Shown here in pieces: positions 1-11,407 of a stretch of DNA of 64,000 nt. Under the pieces are notes generated by a model. That model saw only the letters and a program-made list of their open reading frames with translations, was not told where the DNA came from and ran no database searches. The number at the start of each line of letters is the position of its first letter. Within the stretch, counting starts at the first letter, position 1. Origin of the DNA: Andrena cerasifolii (lineage: Eukaryota > Arthropoda > Insecta > Hymenoptera > Andrenidae); the NCBI RefSeq assembly GCF_050908995.1, contig NC_135129.1:3224001-3288000 (forward strand), written 5' to 3'. A program made the position numbers and the translations under genes.

Positions 1-52
1 ATATTAATAGTTTTGTACAAACGAAGCTGAATCATCATTTCAACCTTCGCGC

Positions 53-316
53 TAAGGATGGGCGATACTCCTAAAAATATCGATACGCAGCGAGAGCCTT
101 AATATCGATACACTTAAAATATCGGAATAAAAATATCGATATATCTAGTATCGATACATTTTGATACATAAAGTAAAAAACAATAACAAACTCAGGATTA
201 CATTTATGTATCGATACATACAAATATCGGACCTCAAAATGTCGATACAAAATATCGATATTTAACACCATAAATATCGAAACAGTGGCGCATCGATACT
301 GCATCGCTCATCCCTA
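53..316. repeat. short inverted-terminus element rich in TATCGATA
   Basis: The ends are imperfect inverted repeats: TAAGGATGGGCGATAC on the left, and on the right the complement of TAGGGATGAGCGATGC. The interior is AT-rich and holds six exact copies of the 8-mer TATCGATA, at 78, 103, 134, 149, 209 and 253, plus variants. Termini of the type AGGGATGGGCGAT are common on insect hAT-like elements, but I found no 8-bp target duplication, so the superfamily is a guess. The open frame running through it on the - strand is a by-product of the repeat. Confidence 0.5.
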
Positions 317-1815
317 CCCTGGAGCCACTGTAGCAGCAAGAGGAATGCAGCTCCATCTTTACCAACTTCGAGTTAATTAGAAAAAACTGTTTAAAAAATT
401 ATTGCTTTAACTAGATATAAGATAAATAAAGGGAATATTTTCAAAAGAAAAGTCTGTGCCACCCACTAATCCTTACCTCTACTTGTATTTTTACAATTAA
501 GTATATTATACAAAATGTAGGGTAAGACATACATTTGTTGGCATTATCAATTATTGTTTGCAAAATAATGTCTAACTATGCCAATAATACCTGAAAAGAT
601 GGGGACGGTTTAGGTAAGAAACTTCAGGCGAATGTGAAATATTTAATTACCTTCAATTACTATAAATTTAATTAAATAGTTTTCTCTAACACCTGAATTT
701 CATATCGAAATCTTTTTAACATGTCAACAAATGCACTCTCCAGTATTCAGTTTCTGAGCGTATTTAAATTTTCCGCCATGGGTCGCCATATAGAATTTTA
801 GTTTCAAAACACAATCTTGCAAAGAGGTCGTCCAAATAGGGAACCGTAATTTTTGCTGGGCCTGGACTGGAGCTTCCACCCCTGATGGCCATATAGAGGG
901 GAGCCAGAAAGGGACTTCACCCGTGAATATCGCTGGGCGCCGAGGGAGGGGCTATATTAATATTACAGAACATATGTGTAATTCCCGAGTGTAATTCACA
1001 ATCAGTTAAATGGTAGTGTAGCTTTTGTAGGTGAACTTATATAAACAACGTGCTCTTTACGTGTAACATTAGTTCGAGTTGGATGTGGCGTCGTAGGTAT
1101 ATGAAAGGAGTACTTTTGCCAAGAATTGATAAGGTGAGGAAGAAACACGTTTACGAAAAATATTTTACTTCTCCGTGCTCAATGTTATGACCAAGTTACA
1201 AGATTTATTGGGAATTTAGCATGAATTATTAAATATTTATATGAATTTACGAGTCAACACACATTTACTTCTTTTATTGCATGGAATATGTATATTTTGA
1301 TACATTTCTTGAACAGTTCTAAATAAACTACATAATATCGTAATTCTTCCAATAGTAAAAAATATTTTCGTTGTTTATGGAAAACTAATATAATATTGTT
1401 TAAATATTTTGTAACACATTGTGGTTTTGCATAATAAACTCAAACTACAAAATCCAATAGCACTACATTCGTTAACCTTATTAAGGGGTTATCCTCGTCG
1501 AAACGAGCAGATTTAAGGCCACCTATGAAAAAATTACTAATACTGCAACAATAGAGCTTTATACATACTATTACCGATACTTTATCTTATGAAAAACATT
1601 TGCAGCTCTTTATTTACGATATGTTAGGTTTTAGAAAGCGTTGCACGCTGTTTATATAGAATTATTCCCAAACAACAGTACTACGCAGTTAGATGACCTC
1701 TTTGTTCTGATAAACTAAACAATTCACACTTTGTTTTCATTCTTACAAATGCAGCTATCGTCTCTACGAAGCAAGTGACGTACAATAATGTTTGACAATA
1801 TGGCGTCCATTAAAG
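317..1815. other. non-coding AT-rich stretch
   Basis: No open frame of note, RNA gene or clear repeat is visible. A slightly GC-richer patch lies near 840-950. This is the distal upstream flank of the gene at 2526. Confidence 0.6.
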
Positions 1816-2010
1816 TACTCTGCTCCGACGAGAAAAAGTCGGTGAGAAACTCTAGAGTCTGAGTCAGGTCCCAATAGTATATCCCTATTGGCCGACGCGA
1901 AGACGTCGACGAGTACAAAGTAAGGAAACGGGACACGGGCGATGGGAGCGAAGTAGAGCGAAGTAGAACCTTGTACCTTTCAATCGACTTCTTCTCGTCG
2001 GAGCACAGTA
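1816..2010. repeat. small inverted-repeat element
   Basis: A ~26-bp arm at 1816-1842 (core TGCTCCGACGAGAA) is matched in inverse orientation at 1985-2010. The ~140-bp interior is not palindromic. It includes a short direct repeat, GCGAAGTAGA, around 1948-1968. No target duplication was identified. The 97-codon - strand open frame across it starts and ends in the inverted arms and is probably meaningless. Confidence 0.45.
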
Positions 2011-2187
2011 GTGACATTTAGATTTTAGCATTAATTCTGTAACTTCTGCATAAAGAAGTATTTAAAATACAGACCCAGACGATATTGATAATTGATAGTC
2101 TCAACTGTTGCGTGGAGCTGTTATGTTGCTCAGCTCTGACCCGGTGCTTAGAATCGCAAGGGGGTCTCTGGCTCCGAGCGGCTCATT

Positions 2188-2349
2188 CAGAGTTCGGACG
2201 GATTCGGCTGCACTGATGGAGGGAGGAACACCTACAGGAGCAGTGGTAATGTGTGCGTGACTGGCGCAGGCGCAGTTCATGCACACCTTACCATCACTCC
2301 TGTAGGTGTCTCCCCCTCCATCAGTGCAGCCGAATCCCTCCGAACTCTG
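2188..2349. repeat. foldback palindrome upstream of the gene
   Basis: Two ~70-bp arms are inverted copies of each other, for example TCGGCTGCACTGATGGAG on the left and its complement on the right. They are separated by ~20 bases at about 2257-2278. Transcribed or single-stranded, this would form a long hairpin. It ends about 177 bp before the gene's ATG and so lies in or next to its promoter or 5' leader. It is GC-richer than its surroundings. The two opposed ~60-codon frames here are mirror shadows of the arms. Confidence 0.7.
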
Positions 2350-2470
2350 GGCTCATTGTGCATCTCTGCTGTAGCACGTTCCATACTTTTAAACATACTG
2401 AATATATCCATACTAAACATCTATAATATTTAATGTGCAGGTTGTGCTTAAATAGTTCTTCTTCTTCCAG

Positions 2471-2525
2471 GCAATAAGGATTTTTATAGTTGCACCTATA
2501 GTTTTAGTCTGTTCAAACAAACAAG
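2471..2525 (+). promoter_or_regulatory. probable 5' leader exon, possibly after a 5'-UTR intron
   Basis: A pyrimidine run ending in CTTCTTCTTCCAG at 2470 looks like a 3' splice site. The following 55 bases lead directly into the ATG at 2526 (context CAAGATGG, a reasonable start). This suggests an upstream non-coding exon whose donor I cannot place. Without transcript data the leader could equally be unspliced from a nearby start. Confidence 0.3.
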
Positions 2526-5121
2526 ATGGCTAGCGTGGATCCTGATTGGGTAAACATAGATATACATTTTTATAATATAGTTCTTTATTCGTTTCTTACC
2601 TCCCGGTTTTAATGTACGTTACATATAAAAAGACACTTGAAGGAGCGATAACATTTTGTAGAGTTTATAGTCTTTGTTTAAAGAAATATTTTGTTTGTTA
2701 ATTAACTATTTGTTTCTCAGGATTTGATGCTGACTATTGCTAAAAGCCAACAGCAAGAATTTTATGAACTTCTGCCAGAATGGACAAGATACGAGAAGAG
2801 CGAATACAAGTACTTGAAGCAAAATATTGGATTCGCTTTGTTTGGTCCTCCGTCAGAACTAGAAAGCAATTTTACAGTACATGCTAATGATACAACGGTT
2901 GATAGCACTGATATCCTTGATAAATTTTGTTATAAACCTGATGCACAAAAGATTATAGATGCGATATTCAATAAAGTATGTGAATTTGCAGAAGGACTCG
3001 TGTATACAAGATCAACTTATTATGGAGTAATGTTCAATGTAACTTTTCGTACTAGAAATAGCTCCTCTGCAACATCCAGCTCAGAAGCTGGTAGTAAGAA
3101 TAAAAAGCCCAAAGTGGATAAAGATAAAAAGGATAAAAAGACCGAAGTGGATAAAGATGAAAAGGATAAAAAAGCCGAAGTGGATAAAGATGAGCAATCC
3201 AACATAAATATACAACAAATGCCAATTTTCAAAATAAAAAGAGCTACTGGTACTGTTACAGAGATATGGTATATTGATATGTATGAAAGAGTATATAAAA
3301 GTTGGACTGATTATAAAGAAAACAATGTTTTACCACCATGTACTATGGTTCTTCCAAAAGATGGATTGTATCAACCTGATCCAGGACATGAAATTACTGA
3401 TGTCTCCTCAGATGTATGGTTAGAAATTGTCGATTCTCCTTCATCTAGTACTCTTTCCAGTGTGCTTAGGAGTGCAGATACAGCCTCTAGTATTATAGGT
3501 ATAGCAGGACTTGGCGTGGGAATTGCATCTATGTTTACACCGATTGGACCCGTAGTGTTGGGTAAATAATTTACAATGTATATATACAGGCACACGTACA
3601 CAGATGAATTAATACAAATTGAAATCATATTTTACAAATCACATACTTGTATTTGTGCTTGTAAGTCAATAAGTTTGAATTTTTTAATCTATTTCTGATT
3701 GATATATGAAATATATCTGATGTTAAATTAGGGAAATTTTCTTGAAAATGAAGCGCGATATCAAAAAAATGTATTTTGTTTTCGACGCATTTTTTCATGT
3801 AGAATCGCCTCTTAAAGCTTTTGGCCCCTGTTGCCGAAATATTGAGAAAAAAAACGAATACATATTATGCGCAACAGATTTGAATATTGAATTATACATT
3901 TTTTTACTAGCTAGTTTGGTTACGATTGTAGGTGCAAGTGCTGCTGCCGCTGGCATAAATGGTATATGGACAATTGGCAGATCCGCGCAGAACTTGATGG
4001 ACAAAAAGAGCCACGAAGAAAGTCTTACAGATAGAGCTGCAATCTGTTCGTGGTTAGCTATAACTGGCGGTACAGTCGGCATAGCAGCAACTGGAGGAAC
4101 TACCATTCTTACAAGGGCTGTGCAAAACGGCGCCCATATAAACAGAGCTGCTAGACTTGCGTACAATTCATTAGTCCTTAGTAATTTAGGTGTGAACGGC
4201 ATCGGTATAGCATATCAAGCATATTGCATTTATCAAAGATATCAGGAAGGACAAGAAATTAGTACCGTAGATGTATTGTCTTTGGGAACTCATATTCTGT
4301 TCTTTGGTAATGCCGTTGTGAATCTACAGTTTGCAGGAGAACTTATCGAATCTACTCAAGGCAGGGTTCTGGATGATTATAGAAACAGTATACGCTCTAA
4401 ACGCCTCCGTAAACAATTCAATCGCACGAAGCGTACAGCTGCCGCGAACAATACAGACCAAGCATCTGAAAATGCTGAAGTTATACGTTACATCAATGGG
4501 AAAAGAGATTTGCAAATTAAACTTGGTACGGGCAATGTCAACGTGCGCAGTCCCATGTCATTTGAAAATGGAAAAATAATTCTTGACGGAATTGTATTAT
4601 TAGATCCGATGAAATTTGTAATAACGTTGCTTACTTTAGATCAACGTAATAAGAATAATACTCGAGAAGGTGGTGTTTCGTCAGTTGATGAAAACAACTG
4701 CACTGATATGTTTTACATGTTAAAAGACTTGGTAATCAATTTAATAATGAACCTTTATTCAAGCAATGATAACGCTCATATTCCTGATATTGATGAGTTT
4801 GATAACGTTCTTCACGATATGAAATCTATGGATAATGCGGCACATATTTTCTCTTTAATATTCGAAATGTCAATTATTCTAGTGCAGCGAAGTACATTTG
4901 ACTTGCAGTATTTGGTTAGAGCAGTTCATTTCTTCTGGTATTACATAAAAGAAAACTTGAGACACGTGTGTTTAAATTTGTCTTCTTCCATTACTAACAG
5001 TAGAACACAGAAAACGATAAACACAATCATAATAGCTATGTTCGAATATACGGACGACATAATAGAGAGATTCCTACCTGCTTTCACACAATATATGACA
5101 GAGCACATAAGATTATCATAA
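2526..5121 (+). CDS. three-exon gene, DUF4781-like insect protein of unknown function
   Basis: Coding exons are 2526-2549, 2721-3561 and 3932-5121, giving 684 residues and a TAA stop. Intron 1 (GTAAAC...TTTCTCAG) is phase 0. Intron 2 (GTAAAT...TTGTAG) is phase 1 and joins a split glycine codon. The protein starts MASVDPDW, followed by LLPEW (25-29) and IGFALFGPP (44-52). A lysine- and aspartate-rich repeat lies at about 140-166. A WYIDMYERVY segment at ~190 is followed by PPCTMVLPKDG. Residues ~264-306 are Gly/Ala-rich and hydrophobic (IAGLGVGIAS...GASAAAAGI...WTIGRS) and could contact membrane. A basic patch lies at ~442-457. No signal peptide or catalytic motif is visible. The layout matches my recollection of insect DUF4781 proteins, whose role is unknown. 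The gene is very likely real; the family name is less sure. Confidence 0.88.
3114..3195 (+). repeat. in-frame 33-bp tandem repeat in the coding exon
   Basis: Starts spaced exactly 33 bases apart (3114, 3147 and 3180) give about 2.5 copies of an 11-residue unit, VDKDxKDKKxE. The segment is highly charged and low in complexity. It is probably a disordered linker between the N-terminal domain and the WYIDMYERVY region. Its copy number is likely to vary between alleles. Confidence 0.8.
3562..3931 (+). other. intron 2, with two in-frame candidate acceptors
   Basis: The donor is GTAAAT at 3562. Two AG acceptors keep the frame: 3910 (TTTTTTTACTAG, strong pyrimidine tract) and 3931 (GATTGTAG, weaker). 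The downstream site gives ...PVVLGASAAAAG, a smooth Gly/Ala hydrophobic run. The upstream site would add seven residues (ASLVTIV). I prefer 3931 on protein grounds, but alternative use is possible. An open frame starting at 3742 runs from this intron into exon 3 and should not be taken as a separate gene. Confidence 0.75.
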
Positions 5122-6375
5122 ATTGTCTGAAGAATGTTTTATAAATATTAGAATATATGTACAAGCAAGAATATTTGCAATTGATGAATTATTTGTAAAA
5201 AGTAGAAGTAGGTACTGGATAAATATCTTTAATATTTAAGTGCAACAATCATTAGAGGCCTTGAATAACGTAAGGATTAGTTATTTATGAGAGTAATCAT
5301 ATTTTTTTAATGATAAAACTAAGAATGCAATATATGATAAGGTATATCGTGACAAAATTAACACTGCGAAATGTAGTTTTAAGAGTAACTGCGTAAACGT
5401 TAACAACAATTTTGTCTTAATAGAAATGTATTACTTTATTCATATTTATGTCTTTTGTTAAGTGTGCATTTCTGACGTCACAATTTTTTTTATACATATT
5501 CATTATACACATGTATATTAACACTTCAAGTGCCGCTAGGTTTTGATAAATGCCACCTCAAGTCGGCAATGCCTTTCCGAGAGATCATCTCTGCCGCAAA
5601 AGTTTTGACTAGCTCCCTTTTGGGCTTTGATCACATATCGATTTCGATGAAAATGAAAAATTCTATATTGTCTATTACATTTTCATGAAAGTATTACCAA
5701 TGGATAGCCGCATCTCTTCCGATAAAAATGCGTCCTAATACGACCTGATTTGCGTTGTACCGTTCGTCCACCGCCACAACGCAACTGGAATTCGACCAAA
5801 AAACGGTTGTACGCAATGTCGTGGGTATAACTCGTGGAAATCTGTCAACGAAACAAAAGTGTTGACGAGAAACAAAACCCTGCGAAAGATCACTGAGGCA
5901 GCCAGGTACAAGACAACAGCCTCCGTGCATGGTTTGTTTTTTAAATAAACATTCGAGAACTCTGGGACAGTACTTGCGATGCTTTCCAAAAAATAATGAA
6001 CGTAAAAACCTAATTAGGTCCATGGTAAAAACACACCAACACCGTGTACATGCGCGAAATGTATAATCCTGTAAAATTTCATAGTGCCTTTTCACTGAAC
6101 ATATTGAGAAAAGTAGGAATCTAATATGTATTGTAAAATATTTGATAAATTGTTACATGTTTACACCTCGTTTTGAATAAAACTTACACTTTCTAAAGTA
6201 CTGTTTGGTAACTGATATAATACAACTTTCTTTTTTTCCTGCAGAGAATGGTGCATTTTATGAATGGATTTATCTTTGAAAAAAGTATTTGTCATAGCCT
6301 TCGCGGATGAATCTGCATAAGGAACCTCAAGGCAATTGATACGTACATACTCCAAAGCGATAACATTCGTGTTCT
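5122..6375. other. 3' flank of the gene and unassigned sequence
   Basis: No AATAAA follows closely; TATAAA at 5140 is a weak alternative poly(A) signal. On the - strand at 5694-6095 there is a 133-codon open frame overlapping an 84-codon one. I do not recognise either product. Two overlapping frames of this kind suggest chance or a decayed element rather than a gene. Confidence 0.5.
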
Positions 6376-6383
6376 CTCTCGTG

Positions 6384-6651
6384 CATGGGCGTCCGGAGGA
6401 GGGTGCAAAAGGGGTAGTTGCCCCCCTGGCTTTTGAGAAGAAAATCGCTTATTTTTAAAAAGTGATCTTTATTAAGTTTATACTAAAGAAGTGAATATTT
6501 CTAAATTTTGGATTTAAGTTTTTAATTAAATTGGCACTACAAAATGAGTTAAAAAAGCAAGCAGGCTACTCGTTTTTTCATTACTATACATATTTTTCTT
6601 CGCCGTCGCTCCAAAGTTGCCCCCACCTGGAAAAAAGGCCGGACGCCTTTG
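6384..6651. mobile_element. non-autonomous hAT-type element with 8-bp target duplication
   Basis: The termini are CATGGGCGTCCGG on the left and the complement of CAAAGGCGTCCGG on the right. They are flanked by a perfect 8-bp direct repeat, CTCTCGTG, at 6376-6383 and 6652-6659. The 8-bp duplication and CA-start termini are hallmarks of the hAT superfamily. At 268 bp it has no transposase. Short open frames on both strands inside it are incidental. Confidence 0.82.
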
Positions 6652-6843
6652 CTCTCGTGTGCCTTGTACAATATGTGGAAATAACGAACCCAAAGAAAAG
6701 GTTTTTAAAAATTTTTTTTTGTTGAAGTTCCCAAATATTTATTTTTTGGTAAAAACTACCCACCATGCAAATGGAAGAAATAAAATTTCTAGAAAATGGC
6801 AAGCAGCCAAAACATAAATTATAACCGACAGTATAATATATTA

Positions 6844-7042
6844 ATAGCTTTACTACCCAACTTCGCCCGAAATTTAGATTCTGATTTTATAAAAAACAAA
6901 TTATTTATTTTTTTTTTATAAAAATAGTCACATTCATCTGGATTAGTTAGGCATAATGAGCTGCAGCACATTTCGTGACCCCAGAGTTTACCGTTCGAAA
7001 GTTTTTAGGCAACAGACAAAGACAAACACTTTCTTATTAAAA
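6844..7042 (-). mobile_element. small Helitron-like element, - strand copy
   Basis: Read on the - strand it matches the + strand copy at 45692-45900 over nearly its full length. Shared pieces include AGAAAGTGTTTGTC near the 5' end, GGTAAACTCTGGGGTC and CTCATTATGCCTA in the middle, and GGCGAAG...GGTAGTAAAGCTA at the 3' end. The usual terminal CTAG is mutated to CTAT here. It is a rolling-circle type fragment without coding capacity. Confidence 0.65.
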
Positions 7043-8410
7043 TAAATTCTTTAATGTTTACTTGTTACATCTATTTCAGTAAACAAATATGTAGACCACA
7101 TATTTATTTAACCCGTCATCGTTTCTTGGTGCGAAATCCATTCCTAAATAAGTGAATCCCGTCTAGTGGTATTATATGGATGCACCCTGCAGGTATTTAA
7201 TATTAATACGCGGTAGAGTCGAAAAAGTTATGACTCTGTGGGAGAAAATATGTAGCAAGTGTGGAATAAAATTTGTTCACAAGCGTTCCCTCTTGGAGAA
7301 AATCGATTTTGAAACCTCGTCTGGTACGGGCGTATAAAAATCAACAGAATGTGAGTATCAGTACGTTCCTACCCTTGTACTACGTAATTGCACCCCTAGC
7401 ACAAAAGACGCTGCGTGTCTAAAATCGTACTGTATTTTATTCTTGTGAAACCATTAATAAGTAAAGTATAGACGCAACCATATTTCATCTTTCTACTTCC
7501 ACGTGTTTAGTACACGTGCCCCATCTTTCGTTTAAAAGATTCCATTCGCCCTTCGTCTAGAATTTCATTTGCAAAGTTATTCCACTCGACGAGTCTAATT
7601 TCCAGTGAGTAACTCGCCCACGTCGAGCAGTGCTCCGCAAAATTTCCTGCTATCATGTTATATAGTTCATAATTTACGCGTTTCGGAGATTATTGCGCAA
7701 AGAGGGTGGTGTTGCCAACAAGGGTAAAAGTGACTCGTAATATTTCGCTGCGCCACACAGATGGCGTCACAGGTGCCATTGGAACAAAACGAACATTGAT
7801 AAGAAATTCGATGTATTATCGAATTTTTTCAAGCATTTACCCCGAACTGTTTTCCCTTTAATTGTCATAAAACGACTGTCATTAAATGTCATAGCTAAGT
7901 TTGAATTATTTAAAAACAGATTGCAACTTCTAATGGTGACATTTTAATTTTCTGTTGTCCAACGATAATTTCTATTAGGCGGTATAAATTAATACGGAGA
8001 AAGTAATTACCTATGACTGTGCACTGGATTAAGACTTGGTACCATTTTCAAATTAATTCTTGAAAATAAAAACACCTTCGAAAGAAGCTATTCTACAATT
8101 TCCACTACTTATTTACTAATCACTTTTGCCGATTTTTAGTCAGGTGCGCGCGAATTATCACAATCGATTTTCTCGAAAAGAATATCCTGAATGAAAAAAT
8201 GTAATTCTATATTTTCAACCTACTTTTGCTTTAGGAATTACTTCTTTTCAGATTTCACCACGATTTCGGAAACACCCTCTATGAATTAATACGAACTTGA
8301 ATAAACGTTATATCTATGTAGGTATAATATAATAATAATAATAGTAATAATATGACTGTATCTATACTTATATAATCGTTGTGTAACTGATTCACCACCG
8401 TATATTCCTT
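7043..8410. other. non-coding stretch
   Basis: No gene is visible. A short (AAT)n run lies at about 8327-8353. The rest is unremarkable AT-rich sequence. Confidence 0.6.
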
Positions 8411-8787
8411 TTGCTACGTAGGTGCTTGATAAGAAGGGATTTTTTGAAATTCCAACCGGAAGGGGTTAATAAGGGGAGAAATATATTTTCTCGGACTCCT
8501 TATTATTTCTTAGGTCCGATTAGATATCAACTTGGTTTTTACTTACAAAGTTTACCCGCACAAATGTCTAAAAATAATTTCAGGATTTTGCCCTAATCAA
8601 CCCTCAAGGGGGTGGAAGGGGTAAAATGTGTTTTCACCGATTCCTTAATAAGTATCTCTTAGGCTCGATTAGATATCAACTTAGTTTTTACTTCGAAAGG
8701 TTAGCCTAGAAACCAATTGCAGGATTTTGCCCTAATCAACCCCTAAGGGAGTGGTGAAAAGGGGTGAGATGTGTTTTCATGGAGTCC
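8411..8787. repeat. diverged tandem repeat, unit ~145 bp
   Basis: About 2.5 copies. Each carries a TCCTTA block (near 8497, 8642 and 8785), then TCGATTAGATATCAACTT or a close variant, then CAGGATTTTGCCCTAATCAA. The phrase CAGGATTTTGCCCTAATCAA is identical in two units. The 61-codon open frame here is a product of the repeat. Confidence 0.75.
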
Positions 8788-8791
8788 TTAA

Positions 8792-9067
8792 CTCTATTCC
8801 TACCGACACTTCACGTATACCTATTCCTACCGCGTCCGGTCAAATGACCGTTCTTTAGCACAACTTATATTTTTTAATATAGAATGAAGATAATAGCCAA
8901 TTTGACAGTATAAAAATATAGTTTCTTTTATTCAGAAGTATATCATGTACACACGTATATTTGAGGAAAAGTCGTGAAGTTTAAAGGCGATTCAATTACG
9001 TTGTACATAGGAAATTCTAATCGAAATTTTAAAAACGGTCATTTGACCGGTCGTGGTAGGAATATTG
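8792..9067. mobile_element. piggyBac-like non-autonomous element with TTAA flanks
   Basis: TTAA is present on both sides (8788-8791 and 9068-9071). The termini are CTCTATTCCTACC on the left and the complement of CAATATTCCTACC on the right. Just inside lies a mirrored self-complementary block, CGGTCAAATGACCG on the left and CGGTCATTTGACCG on the right. The left end carries a duplicated CTATTCCTACCG. TTAA duplication is typical of piggyBac. There is no transposase. Confidence 0.55.
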
Positions 9068-9080
9068 TTAATATCTCTTA

Positions 9081-9512
9081 CAAGGGATGATCCCGAACCC
9101 GAAAATTCAAAAATTTCTGAAACTTTGTGAATACGTAGGGGATTTCCTCCTGATTACAACGCAATTTTTGTTTGCTGCCCAAATTCACTCGAAGGGGGTG
9201 AAATTAACCCCTAACAATTCGGCTATTTTCCGATTTCGTCTTATAACTCGCAAACTGTAAGAGATAGAAAAAAAGTTTCAAGTCAAAAGTTACTTCTTTT
9301 AATTAGATCTAGCATTTGGAGCAGAAATTATTTTACAGTTCACGAGTTATAACCCAAAATCGGAAAATAACCAGATTTTCAGGGGTCAAATACACCCCCT
9401 TAGAGTGAATTTGAGTAGCAAACAAAAATTGCGTTGTAATCAGGGGGAAATTCCCTACATATTCATGAAGTTTCAGAATTTTTTGAATTTCTGGGATCCG
9501 AATGTTCCCTTG
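9081..9512. mobile_element. foldback element, CAAGGGA family, TTA duplication
   Basis: The arms run from CAAGGGATGATCCCGAACC inward, through TTACAACGCAATTTTTGTTT and GGGGGTGAAATTAACCCC, to a centre near TTATAACTCG. The right half mirrors the left. TTA sits on both sides (9078-9080 and 9513-9515). The family recurs at 53177 and 56570 with TAA and TGA duplications, giving a 3-bp TNA target. That recalls PIF/Harbinger, though the terminus itself is not diagnostic. Confidence 0.75.
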
Positions 9513-10790
9513 TTAGATCCGAAGCGAAGCGCGAGGGTGTTTTGCTGGTTATACATAAAATTCCAACAGAGATAAGTTCGGTGATTATTTATATTTTTTT
9601 GTTGTTGTAATTTACGTGGTTAAGCGGTAATTTAAGAGAAAGGGGCGAAAGTTCAGCAAAAAGAGGATTGCCATTGACAAACCTAAGACTAAATTATTTA
9701 TTCGTGTATTTTGGAAACGGATTTTTAATTTTCTAACGAACGTCACACCAATTCCGTGCACACGTGTTTCTTTGGCGCACATTGAAAACTATGGCCTCTA
9801 ATATTTCCCCAGCATGACGTGACCCGCGAACGAGGCCGAATATCTATTTAGGCTCGTTGCCTGACAAAATAGCAGTCAGGCTAAGGGAACTGATAGAAGA
9901 TTCTGGCGGCCGAATGGCAAATGGGTCGCACGGTCGGCTGCAACCGCGCGCATCAATTTCGAATAAGCTTCTTAAAGCTTGATCGAGTTTCTGAAACGTT
10001 AGTTAGCCCGCCCGCGTCAGATCTTTCGAGGAGCGTTTCAGTTTTGCATCGAGAGTCGCCCCCCTTCCTCCGAGTCGGTTTCCCCTTATTGAATGTTAAT
10101 TACTGCTCTTAGAGGAATTGCTGTCGCTGCATAGAATGCGTTTCCTGTTCCAGTGTCTTGCGATCGCTCCATTCACACTTGAATACTTCTTTGCCAGTTT
10201 CTTCCGGGAGTGATCGAACTCGCCGCGTTAGAGTGGAGTCCGGAGAGCTTAGAAATGAGTTCATTGTATTTTAAATGATGTACGAATTACACTTGACGGA
10301 ATTTGCGGGGAAAGAGCCGAGGTAACCCTTCGCACTAGGGTTTATTTAAATGTCGCACGCGTCAGCGTTAACTTAACGAGAAGAATAGATGAAATAATTA
10401 TTAACTGATGAATTGTTAGAAACTAAATTCATAAACTACAGGTTGCCCGAGTTCTCTAACGTTCTTCTTTTTCTACTGGAGTTATTTACGTGACGACGTC
10501 AAGTGTAACTGGTCATTTGAAGCAAGGGGTTAAATAACAGTTATGTTTGTGGAACTATGGGGATGTTGGAATTTGTTAATGTTAGAAAAAAATAACAGTT
10601 ATTCGGTCCAACTCTGTTGCATACGATTGGAGCCTAAAAGTTTTTTGCATTTTGAATGGCGTACGAGGAGTTTTTGACGTCGGGGTCGCAGAGAGGAACA
10701 ATTGGAGTTGAATAATAGTTATCGCATTGGAAACATCCGAGGTAATATCAGAAGCTCATAGTAACAGTGAATTCTAATTATTTTTATCAA
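9513..10790. other. non-coding stretch
   Basis: It is somewhat GC-richer at 9780-10250. No exon or RNA gene is recognised. Confidence 0.55.
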
Positions 10791-10955
10791 GTTTCGAGTC
10801 GATTGGATTTGTAGAGACGGGTTAAAATTGTAGGGGATGCAATTTTTCACCCGAGGGGTGAGTTTTTCAAAATTTTGGATTGCCATCAGAACTACGCACG
10901 CCTGCAAAGTTTCAAGTCGATTGGATTTGGGGAAGTGAGTTAAAATTGAGTTACT
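10791..10955. repeat. direct repeat pair ~118 bp apart
   Basis: GTTTCGAGTCGATTGGATTT at 10791 recurs as GTTTCAAGTCGATTGGATTT at about 10909. Each is followed by a diverged copy of a GGGTTAAAATTG block. Between them lies CACCCGAGGGGTGA. Phrases of this kind are common inside insect foldback transposons. Here I see only a tandem fragment, without ends. Confidence 0.5.
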
Positions 10956-11407
10956 AGAGTTAAACCAAACAAACAAACAGAGGGGTGAAGTTAAATAAAA
11001 TCGTTTAATAATAAAAAGGATAAGGTTTTCTGAGAATCTCTGGAAGACAGGTAAGATCTCTCTACGAATTACACGAATATTATTCCAGCTATGCAGGCAG
11101 ATTGCAAAAATTCCGTTTGTTTAAATAATACATTGACAAAACAGAATTTTTTGTAATTTTTTTTTGTACAATTGCATTCCTTATTATAAAATACACCATT
11201 TTCCCATTTACACGGTTCTCTTAGGTCTAGTAGTTTCCAAGATATTCAAGCAAACATGTTTCTCACTCTCGGCTTTGAGGGCTGTTTTCACCCCTTTAGC
11301 ACGAATATCAGCCGATAAAGAAAAATACGTGTCAAATATTTTTGTAATTACTACTTTCTATCAAAGCCGCATCAAAATCGGCGATTGTCACTCCGATATG
11401 TTCCTCT

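Noticed and set aside
3742..3931. Start of the long open frame at 3742 as a separate gene or exon
   Set aside because: The first 63 codons lie in intron 2. The upstream exon joins in phase at 3932, giving a continuous Gly/Ala segment.
5694..6095. Possible transposase fragment on the - strand
   Set aside because: Two overlapping frames were inspected. No DDE-type motif or known family signature could be seen.
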